Below are positions 1-5,485 of a DNA stretch of 12,212 bases, one piece after another (position 1 is the first letter of the stretch; every line of letters begins with the position of its first letter). Origin of the DNA: an uncultured Clostridia bacterium. GTDB lineage: Bacteria; Bacillota_A; Clostridia; TANB77; CAG-508. The stretch lies in contig CANQZZ010000032.1 of NCBI GenBank assembly GCA_947628465.1, positions 1-12,212 of the forward strand, in the 5' to 3' direction. The translations under genes were made by a program, and so were the position numbers. The notes under the pieces are model-generated. The model saw nothing but the letters and a program-made list of their open reading frames with translations, had not been told where the DNA came from and ran no database searches.

Positions 1-33
1 TACTATTAAAATTATACTTCTTTTCTTTTTCAT
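1..33 (-). CDS. Start of an unidentified gene, cut by the window edge
   Basis: An ATG at 33-31 opens a frame running off the left end, so only 11 codons are visible (MKKKRSIILIV). A ribosome binding site AGGGAG lies at 44-39, 5 nt upstream, and a possible extended -10 promoter lies further up at 66-58. A lysine/arginine-rich start followed by hydrophobic residues resembles the beginning of a signal peptide or a first membrane segment. The terminator of the preceding toxin-antitoxin unit separates this gene from it, so it is probably its own transcription unit. The function cannot be told from 11 residues. The call rests on the start codon, the Shine-Dalgarno sequence and the promoter-like element together. 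Confidence 0.5.
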   Translation of the reverse strand, partial: MKKKRSIILIV

Positions 34-57
34 ACTTTCTCCCTAAACTTCTTATAT

Positions 58-66
58 ATTTTAACA
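58..66 (-). promoter_or_regulatory. Possible extended -10 promoter for the edge gene
   Basis: On the minus strand this reads TGTTAAAAT, i.e. TG, one base, then TAAAAT, which fits an extended -10 element. A TTTAAA about 16 nt upstream (85-80) is a weak -35. It would start transcription near 51, just ahead of the AGGGAG ribosome binding site of the gene starting at 33. In such AT-rich DNA a chance match is easy. Confidence 0.3.
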
Positions 67-115
67 CAATTTTAATTATTTTAAAATATTTTTTATATTT
101 TATTAAAAGATAGAA

Positions 116-146
116 AAAAATTAACTCCATATTGAAGTTAATTTTT
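116..146 (-). terminator. Rho-independent terminator of the toxin-antitoxin unit
   Basis: The inverted repeat AAAAATTAACT / AGTTAATTTTT has 11-bp arms at 116-126 and 136-146 and a 9-nt loop. In minus-strand RNA the stem is followed by two more U residues, giving a run of seven U in all. It overlaps the stop codon of the antitoxin gene (147-145). The stem is AT-rich, but position and U-run fit an intrinsic terminator. On the plus strand the stem also ends in a T run, so it may work in both directions. Confidence 0.65.
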
Positions 147-1164
147 ACTTAAATTTATATTTATTATAAATTTCACTACTATAATTTATATATCTATTTT
201 TAGCTAATCTTCCAACAATAAAGCTCATTGGTATTTTATATTCTTTTGAAATTTGTAATAAATCTTTTTCAGATTTATTTTCTAAAATTAAATTCCAAAT
301 ATTGTTATTTATCATTGTTTCTAACGCAAACTTGTCTGCCCTATTTTCTCTTTCTTCATCGCCATCAATTATAGTTTTGTTTTGAGCCATATTAAAGTCA
401 CTCTTACAATGCCCAAGCTCATGAAATAACTCAAAATAAAATGAATCTTTAGCAGAATAATTAGAAGTAATATATATTGCAGGAGTTTTTATTTTTACTT
501 TAAAGCATCCTCTAACTTTTGTACCAGATAAAGCTTTTTCACAAGCAAACAGTACTCCATAAGAGTTTAATATTTCACATATTTTATCTACATCATAGCC
601 ATCATTATATGAATACTCAACTATTCTTTTTACTAAATCATTGAATTTTGAACTATCATATTCTTTTATTTCCTGATTGTTTGATAGTTCGTCACATCGT
701 GCAATCCACAAAGCAAGCTTATTATAGTCTTCCCCTTTTTTCTTAAATAGTACATAATTTTCCAATTTATTATGAGCTACAAAATTTTTTACCTTTAAAA
801 AATTTAAAATATCAATACTTAATTGAATTGCATTTGTTTCATCTTTGAAGTTTATCCACTTTTTTTTCTTTAACTCATTAAGAGCATACTTTTCTTTTAA
901 CATTTTATTTATATTATTAGTACTTCCATATTCATTAATAAGTTCTTCTTCAATAAATCTTACATTTTCAATAGATATAATAAAATTGGATGGTATATTA
1001 GTTAACCTTTCAATATTTGCAGCCATTTCTAAATTTATATTTTGTCTACCATTAAGAATATCATTTATATGCTTTTTGGTAACTCCCATTCTTAATGCAA
1101 ATTCTGTTTGTGATATTTTATTATATTCCAAATAATCTTTTAAATATTCACCAAAATAAACCAT
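145..1164 (-). CDS. HigA-like antitoxin fused to an ImmA/IrrE-type metallopeptidase domain
   Basis: A 339-residue cytoplasmic protein. Residues about 5-65 form an XRE/lambda-repressor helix-turn-helix (ISQTEFALRMGVTKKHINDI, with NGR following), the DNA-binding part of HigA antitoxins. The C-terminal half carries a zinc-peptidase signature HELGH at 248-252, followed by EERENRADKFA (271-281), which would give the third metal ligand, as in the ImmA/IrrE family. The gene starts 9 nt after the toxin stop. A ribosome binding site AGGGGG precedes the ATG at 1164. Inferred role: neutralise the toxin encoded just upstream and repress their shared promoter through the palindrome at 1534-1560. Whether the peptidase site is active is unknown. 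A lone phage-type ImmA/ImmR regulator is the alternative, but the adjacent RelE-like toxin favours toxin-antitoxin. Confidence 0.8.
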   Translation of the reverse strand: MVYFGEYLKDYLEYNKISQTEFALRMGVTKKHINDILNGRQNINLEMAANIERLTNIPSNFIISIENVRFIEEELINEYGSTNNINKMLKEKYALNELKKKKWINFKDETNAIQLSIDILNFLKVKNFVAHNKLENYVLFKKKGEDYNKLALWIARCDELSNNQEIKEYDSSKFNDLVKRIVEYSYNDGYDVDKICEILNSYGVLFACEKALSGTKVRGCFKVKIKTPAIYITSNYSAKDSFYFELFHELGHCKSDFNMAQNKTIIDGDEERENRADKFALETMINNNIWNLILENKSEKDLLQISKEYKIPMSFIVGRLAKNRYINYSSEIYNKYKFK

Positions 1165-1173
1165 TTTTTCCCC

Positions 1174-1512
1174 CTAACCATCACCATAATGCTTATCATC
1201 TATAATAACAAATTCTAATTCCACAATTTGTTCTAATTTGTCGTATGGATAATCAGCTAATGGCTTTATATATAATCTTAATTTAGAATTTAATTTAGCT
1301 GTAAATATTTCTTTAAGATTTCCTTTCTTTTGCTCTATATTATATACTGTATGCAAAGGATTTAACATCAAACATTTCATATTTTCTGATTGAATTATTA
1401 TTCTTTCTATTTTTTCTAAAATCTTTAGTTCATCTTGTTTATGTTTTAATTTCAAATTTTTCTTTAGTGATTTTTCATATATTTTGCCTTTTATAATCTT
1501 TACATCAAACAC
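1174..1512 (-). CDS. HigB/RelE-family toxin, probable ribosome-dependent mRNA endonuclease
   Basis: A 112-residue basic protein. The central and C-terminal parts (about 68-112: EIFTAKLNSKLRLYIKP, then VIIDDKHYGDG) match the HigB/RelE/ParE toxin pattern, where a beta-strand with conserved arginine is followed by an 'I.D.HYGDG'-type end. It is first in a two-gene operon with the HTH-ImmA antitoxin 9 nt downstream, the toxin-first order typical of HigBA. The only plausible start is GTG at 1512: an in-frame stop lies six codons upstream and there is no ATG between. The purine run AAAGGGG sits directly against the GTG, unusually close for a Shine-Dalgarno, so translation may be weak or start by another mode. 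mRNA cleavage is known for the family and inferred here. Confidence 0.75.
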   Translation of the reverse strand: MFDVKIIKGKIYEKSLKKNLKLKHKQDELKILEKIERIIIQSENMKCLMLNPLHTVYNIEQKKGNLKEIFTAKLNSKLRLYIKPLADYPYDKLEQIVELEFVIIDDKHYGDG

Positions 1513-1533
1513 CCCTTTGAACTTAAGTTATAT

Positions 1534-1560
1534 ATATTATAACTTATTAGGTTATAATAT
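1534..1560 (-). promoter_or_regulatory. Palindromic operator of the toxin-antitoxin operon
   Basis: A perfect inverted repeat of ATATTATAAC and GTTATAATAT (10-bp arms at 1534-1543 and 1551-1560) with a 7-nt centre. It covers the -10 element and the whole spacer of the promoter and touches the -35. This is the expected place and symmetry for a dimeric HTH antitoxin to block RNA polymerase, so autoregulation by the 145-1164 product is inferred. AT richness raises the chance of accidental symmetry, but a 10+10 perfect match exactly on the promoter is hard to dismiss. Confidence 0.7.
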
Positions 1561-1565
1561 GTCAA
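1536..1565 (-). promoter_or_regulatory. Sigma-A promoter of the toxin-antitoxin operon
   Basis: On the minus strand a consensus TTGACA (1565-1560) is followed after 18 nt by a consensus TATAAT (1541-1536). Transcription would start near 1529, giving a leader of only about 17 nt before the GTG at 1512. It is the best promoter match in the window and is overlaid by the operator palindrome. Confidence 0.8.
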
Positions 1566-1631
1566 TAAAAATTTATAATATTATCAAATTTATGTCCCTA
1601 TTCCCTATTCTTGCAGTTTTTATGTAAAATA

Positions 1632-2065
1632 AATGATAAAAAACGCATATATAATTCTATTAAAGCTATGTTTATATCTTTTTTGATTTTTTTATTAATA
1701 TTTTATATAATAAATATTTTTATAGATATTTCATATAAAGTTTTATTAAAATTATTGGTGTTTATGCAACATGTATTTCAACTGTAATATCTTATTTCAC
1801 TATGTCAGTTTATAGACACCTTGATTTGAAAAAATATGTTAAATTAAAATATAAACCTTTAACAGCTTTATCTACATCAATTGTTTTTTTAATAGTATAT
1901 ATTTTTTACTATATAGCTAATAAATATTTAAATATTTTCAATTTAATACTTGCTATTATTTACTCAATTGTGATAGATAGAAAAATCGTTTTATTAATCA
2001 TTTTAAGGTTAAAAAATAAAAATATTCTTACTAATAAAAAAATTAAATTATGTGATAAAAAATAA
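1632..2065 (+). pseudogene. Remnant of a Wzx polysaccharide flippase (C-terminal end)
   Basis: From 1739 to the TAA at 2063-2065 one frame encodes 108 residues reading GVYATCISTVISYFTMSVYR, then HLDLKKYVKLKY, then two hydrophobic segments and a lysine-rich tail. This is the C-terminal end of a Wzx/MOP-family flippase, where a 'G.YA..IST.ISY...YR..D..KYV' stretch precedes the last two membrane helices. The frame is closed by a stop at 1736-1738. Just upstream, another frame (from 1632) holds NDKKRIYNSIKAMF and a hydrophobic run that could be a further, frameshifted piece. The N-terminal three quarters are missing and no ribosome binding site precedes the internal ATG at 1802. It lies opposite to the intact flippase gene at 5486-7039, so it looks like debris of an earlier surface-polysaccharide locus. 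Confidence 0.7.
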
Positions 2066-2312
2066 TCATAAACTAATTTATACTTTTTTGACAAAATATA
2101 AAGCTATAATTCCTATAATAAAAATGAGTAAAAATTCGCTTATTTTTATTTTTCAAAAGGTAGCCAAACTAATATAAAATTACTATCAAAGAGGGCTTAG
2201 AACTTTTTGAAAGTTTTGTTTTATCAAAACAGAATAAGGTAAAAAAATATAAGTAAATGATTTTATTTACACATAATATAATTATAATGAAAAAGATTAT
2301 CCTATAGTGACT
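2066..2312. other. Non-coding stretch with possible gene debris
   Basis: No intact gene is seen between the flippase remnant and the hairpin. On the plus strand a frame at 2173-2256 ends in TAA and reads IKEGLELFESFVLSKQNKVK plus a short basic tail. It has no start codon or ribosome binding site but looks more protein-like than its surroundings, so it may be the tail of another decayed gene. Its family is not recognised. A short perfect hairpin GTTTTG/CAAAAC lies inside it at 2213-2230. A TTGACA at 2088-2093 has TATAAT boxes at 11 and 20 nt, neither at a good distance. Confidence 0.3.
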
Positions 2313-2353
2313 AGTGACTTAAACCATGTGTTATATACGTGGTTTAAGTCACT
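2313..2353 (-). terminator. Long hairpin after the MBOAT gene, possible terminator
   Basis: A 19-pair stem (2313-2331 with 2335-2353, two of the pairs G-U) around a 3-nt loop. Arms begin AGTGACTTAAACCATG and end CGTGGTTTAAGTCACT. It starts 30 nt after the stop of the last gene of the polysaccharide locus, where a terminator is expected. There is no U-run directly after it on either strand, so it may instead protect the 3' end of the mRNA or be a boundary element. The 5' arm is preceded by a second copy of TAGTGAC (2304-2317 reads TAGTGACTAGTGAC). Confidence 0.5.
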
Positions 2354-2383
2354 ATAAAATTATAATATATACAAAATTATTTT

Positions 2384-3775
2384 TTAAAATTGGAAATAAA
2401 CAAATGGCTGTTCACCTGTAAATGCTAAACAGATTATTAAACCAAAAACAATAAATAATGTAGATAAACCATATACAGTATTTAAATTAAGCATTGGATA
2501 ATATCCATTAATTTCTTTATCCATATTTTTATTAGATTTTACTATGGCTCCAATTGTAAAAATAATTAATATAGCAATACTAACAAATGACCAGAAAAAT
2601 GGTTGAATAATACCTTTTTGTAGTGTAAAGATAGCTTTCAATATTGAAAATGCTATAGTAAAATTATCTGCACGGAAGAATATCCATGTAAACGTAATAA
2701 AGGAAAATGTTGCTAGTATACTTGCACATTTTGAAAATATATTTTTTTCTTTATGCTTTGAAAATAATTTATTGAAACATAGCGCTAAACCATTTAAAGC
2801 TCCCCAAAATACAAATGTCCAATTCGCTCCATGCCATAGTCCTCCTAGTGTCATTGTTATAAATAGGTTTAAATATTGTCTGAATTTTCCTTTTCTGTTT
2901 CCTCCTAGTGGAATATATAAATATTCTTTTAGCCATGTAGAAAGACTAATGTGCCATCTATGCCAAAATTCTGTAACATTCTGAGATATGTATGGTAAAT
3001 TAAAATTACGATTAAAATCATATCCTAAGCATTTTGCACAGCCTATTGCTATATCAGAATATCCTGAAAAATCAAAGTATATTTGAATTGAATAAGATAT
3101 AACTGCTAACAATATTGTTGCCCAATGAAATGCTGTTGGTGTACGAAAAACATCATCAACAAAAACAGATAGATGATCTGCTAAAACAATTTTTTTAAAT
3201 AAACCAAATGCCATTAATTGTATACCATACTTTAAATTATTAATTGTAGTTTTTCTTTCTTCTTTTAATTGAGGTAAAAATTCAGATGCTTTAACTATTG
3301 GTCCTGCAACAAGTTGAGGAAAAAAACTTAAATACAATGATAATCTAATAAAATCATTTTCCACATCTATTTTACCACGATGGACATCAATTACATAACT
3401 TAATGCCTGAAAAGTATAAAAAGAAATTCCTACGGGTAAAATAATATTAAATATTCCTATATCTGCTCCAATAATATTAGAAACAGAATCTATGAAAAAA
3501 TTAAAGTATTTAAAAAATCCAAGTACAACTAATGGTGTAATTATTCCAATAGCATATATGTATTTTTTACCTTTAAATTTTGCTGTATAATAAGCAATAA
3601 TTGTTACAAATAAAAGTAAAAAGCAAAATCTAAAATCCCAATAACCATAAAAGAAATAGCTTGCTATTAATAAAAATATTTGCTTTACTTTATTTGACGA
3701 AAATTTTTGTATTATAAGTGTTCCTAAAATTACAACTAAAAAGAATATAATAAAACTTATTGATGCAAATGACAT
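2384..3775 (-). CDS. MBOAT-family membrane-bound O-acyltransferase (AlgI/DltB type)
   Basis: A 463-residue protein with about ten or more membrane helices. Family landmarks in order: LPVGISFYTFQ (113-123), FFPQLVAGPI (151-160), QIYFDFSGYSDIAIG (231-245), FWHRWHISLSTWLKEYLYIP (270-289), and GGLWHGANWTFVFWG (311-325) with the conserved histidine (315) of the MBOAT active site. Known AlgI, PatA and DltB proteins move acyl groups across or at the membrane onto exported polysaccharide, peptidoglycan or teichoic acid. Here it pairs with the SGNH-like gene, whose stop codon overlaps its ATG (TAATG at 3777-3773), behind a strong ribosome binding site AAGGAGG. O-acetylation of the locus's polymer is inferred. 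D-alanylation is less likely because no DltA or DltC partner is seen. Confidence 0.9.
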   Translation of the reverse strand: MSFASISFIIFFLVVILGTLIIQKFSSNKVKQIFLLIASYFFYGYWDFRFCFLLLFVTIIAYYTAKFKGKKYIYAIGIITPLVVLGFFKYFNFFIDSVSNIIGADIGIFNIILPVGISFYTFQALSYVIDVHRGKIDVENDFIRLSLYLSFFPQLVAGPIVKASEFLPQLKEERKTTINNLKYGIQLMAFGLFKKIVLADHLSVFVDDVFRTPTAFHWATILLAVISYSIQIYFDFSGYSDIAIGCAKCLGYDFNRNFNLPYISQNVTEFWHRWHISLSTWLKEYLYIPLGGNRKGKFRQYLNLFITMTLGGLWHGANWTFVFWGALNGLALCFNKLFSKHKEKNIFSKCASILATFSFITFTWIFFRADNFTIAFSILKAIFTLQKGIIQPFFWSFVSIAILIIFTIGAIVKSNKNMDKEINGYYPMLNLNTVYGLSTLFIVFGLIICLAFTGEQPFVYFQF

Positions 3776-4755
3776 TATTTTTCCTCCTTAATAACTCTAT
3801 ATAGTTCTTCTGCTATCATTTTGTGGCCATACTTATTTAGGTGTCCACTTCCAACAGATGTATTACTAAATCCATAAGGTAAAACATAATTTGCATTATA
3901 TTCATTTACAAAACGCTCCGACATATCTACAAAAATAATATTATTGTTATTACATAGTTCATTAAATTTATCCACATTTTCAGTATTTTGTGATAAAGCA
4001 ATTTCGCCATTATCATTTAATATCGTACTTGGATGATATAAAATAATTAATTTTGTTTTAGCATCTATTGCAATATCTTGCATTTGACTTAATAAATTAT
4101 TGATTAGTTCTACATTGAATGTATTTAATGAATTATCTACTTCAACATCATTTGTTACTCCATTTTTAAAATTATTAAATTGTGTATATGCTAATCTTAA
4201 AAATTGATTTTGTTGTAAAAAACCAATTATTCCATTAGAATTAGAAGTTATTTTTTTTAACGAACCAGTATTTATGACTTGAGATAAATCATTTTCATTA
4301 AAATTAATTGTACTAGTTTCAATAATAACGTATTTTGATGGCTTATATTTTTGTAAAGCATTTTTTAAATGACTAGCACAAATTAAAAAGTTATGACCTG
4401 AAACACCAATATTATAAACTGTATCATCTTTTAACATATTATTTAATAATTCTGATGTTGATTCATTCATTGCGACTTGTAATGCTTCCATGTGAGATGA
4501 TCCCATTACGAGTATATCAATTTTGTCTTTTTCATAATAATCGAACGTATTTATATAGCCTTCATTATTAGTTTTACCTGTACCAAATCCCTCTGTTGCT
4601 CTTGAATAAAATGCATTATTTTTCCAATGATAATCTGTTGCGCCATCAATATTATCGAAATGTACAGGTGTATTATAATAAAGCATACAAAATAACGTCA
4701 ATACTGTTACTGATATAATTATAGATAAAATAAATTTTAATATATTTTTTAACAT
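3775..4755 (-). CDS. SGNH/GDSL-like membrane-anchored acyltransferase partner
   Basis: A 326-residue protein with one N-terminal membrane segment (about 5-27) and an extracytoplasmic domain. GSSHMEA (85-91) matches the nucleophile block of SGNH enzymes, with Ser86 or Ser87 as candidate nucleophile. NIGVSGHNF (115-123) fits the glycine block. GSGHLNKYGH (302-311) fits the last block with the catalytic histidine (305). The aspartate usually three residues before that histidine is replaced by glycine (302), so the catalytic set may differ. A ribosome binding site AGGAGA precedes the ATG at 4755. Overlap with the MBOAT gene suggests they act as a pair, like AlgJ/AlgI, PatB/PatA or DltD/DltB, with the SGNH protein placing the acyl group on the exported polymer (inference). 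Confidence 0.78.
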   Translation of the reverse strand: MLKNILKFILSIIISVTVLTLFCMLYYNTPVHFDNIDGATDYHWKNNAFYSRATEGFGTGKTNNEGYINTFDYYEKDKIDILVMGSSHMEALQVAMNESTSELLNNMLKDDTVYNIGVSGHNFLICASHLKNALQKYKPSKYVIIETSTINFNENDLSQVINTGSLKKITSNSNGIIGFLQQNQFLRLAYTQFNNFKNGVTNDVEVDNSLNTFNVELINNLLSQMQDIAIDAKTKLIILYHPSTILNDNGEIALSQNTENVDKFNELCNNNNIIFVDMSERFVNEYNANYVLPYGFSNTSVGSGHLNKYGHKMIAEELYRVIKEEK

Positions 4756-4800
4756 ATTTCTCTCCTATTTATACAAACAACAAAAAACACAAATATGTTT

Positions 4801-4825
4801 AGTTATATTATAATGAAATATAACT
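4801..4825 (-). promoter_or_regulatory. Inverted repeat with a -10-like core upstream of the acylation genes
   Basis: Perfect arms AGTTATAT (4801-4808) and ATATAACT (4818-4825) around 9 nt. On the minus strand a TATAAT lies at 4812-4807 inside the repeat, about 50 nt before the ATG of the SGNH gene. There is no good -35 at 16-18 nt (TTAATT at best). It could be a regulated promoter for the SGNH-MBOAT pair. Evidence is weak because the DNA here is almost all A and T. Confidence 0.35.
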
Positions 4826-4844
4826 TTTAAATTAACTCTGTTTT

Positions 4845-4913
4845 TTATTTAAAATATTTATTATTTTTATTATAAGCGTTATATACAGCACCCAGATTTG
4901 CAAGTGCATAGTG
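4845..4913 (-). pseudogene. Possible C-terminal remnant of a lost gene
   Basis: Inside the 211-nt gap one minus-strand frame reads YALANLGAVYNAYNK followed by a short lysine/asparagine-rich end and TAA at 4847-4845. It is closed by a stop just upstream and has no start signal. Its alanine, glycine and valine content and GC-richer codons (GCA, GCT, GGT, CTG) stand out in otherwise AT-only intergenic DNA, which suggests decayed coding sequence. The family is not recognised. Chance is a real alternative for only 22 codons. Confidence 0.3.
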
Positions 4914-4965
4914 TTTTTTTAATTAATTTATTAATTGCCTATTTTTATACAAAACTTTTTAATAA

Positions 4966-5484
4966 TTAATAAAATTTTTCATCTTCTCCTTTTTTTCTAA
5001 ATTGGTTTACATTTTTTACAACTGTATGATCTGGAACATCTTTTGTAACTATAGCCCCCGCACCTATTGTTACATCGTTACCTATATTAATTGGGCCAAT
5101 AATAAGGCATTTCGTTCCTAATAAACAGTTATTACCAATTTTTGCATGTGTACGTCTATGAGCTGCATAGCGTTCTTGATCTCCTTTTACTGCTGCAATT
5201 ATTGAAACATTTGGATAAATTTTACAATTGTCCCCAATTATAGCAGTTTTTCCAATTTGTAAATTTTGTGCATGAGCTATATATGGATTTTTTCCTAATA
5301 TTATACTAGGACAAACGTGACAATTATATTTACGTCTTATTTTATTGTATAGTCTTATTCCTCTCCACATATTTATTTTTCCACCTGAATGATAAATCCT
5401 TATGGATTTATATATCAACTTTTCCACATATCTATCGTAATCATAAATTCCTAATATTCTCTTTATTGTTTCTTTTATAGTCAC
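4966..5484 (-). CDS. Hexapeptide-repeat O-acetyltransferase (serine acetyltransferase-like)
   Basis: A 172-residue soluble protein. From about residue 77 it is left-handed beta-helix repeats (IGKTAIIGDNCKIYPNVSI, then IGNNCLLGTKCLIIGPINIG, then NDVTIGAGAIVTKDVPDHTV), closely following the end of the serine acetyltransferase/capsule acetyltransferase subfamily. His71 and His109 or His113 are candidate catalytic residues. Cytoplasmic acetyl-CoA-dependent acetylation of a sugar precursor or lipid-linked repeat unit is inferred from its place directly after the flippase gene. Cysteine synthesis is unlikely in this setting. Its start is a GTG one base after the flippase stop, chosen because AGGAGG lies 6 nt upstream. 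The gene is followed by a 211-nt gap. Confidence 0.85.
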   Translation of the reverse strand: MTIKETIKRILGIYDYDRYVEKLIYKSIRIYHSGGKINMWRGIRLYNKIRRKYNCHVCPSIILGKNPYIAHAQNLQIGKTAIIGDNCKIYPNVSIIAAVKGDQERYAAHRRTHAKIGNNCLLGTKCLIIGPINIGNDVTIGAGAIVTKDVPDHTVVKNVNQFRKKGEDEKFY

Positions 5485-5485
5485 A

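Noticed and set aside
845..1135. Plus-strand open frame of 96 codons opposite the antitoxin gene
   Set aside because: It is the antisense shadow of the AT-rich antitoxin gene, has no ribosome binding site and shows only low-complexity hydrophobic sequence. The same holds for plus-strand frames at 2772-2984, 8430-8639, 8602-8805, 11027-11212 and 11536-11778.
2088..2119. TTGACA with nearby TATAAT boxes on the plus strand
   Set aside because: The boxes lie 11 and 20 nt from TTGACA, outside the usual 16-18 nt, and no credible gene follows.
2213..2230. GTTTTG/CAAAAC hairpin
   Set aside because: A six-pair AT-rich stem without a following T run or a gene to regulate; easily due to chance.
4887..4920. 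GCAC...GTGC followed by a T run as a plus-strand terminator
   Set aside because: The stem is only four pairs and no plus-strand gene lies upstream to terminate.
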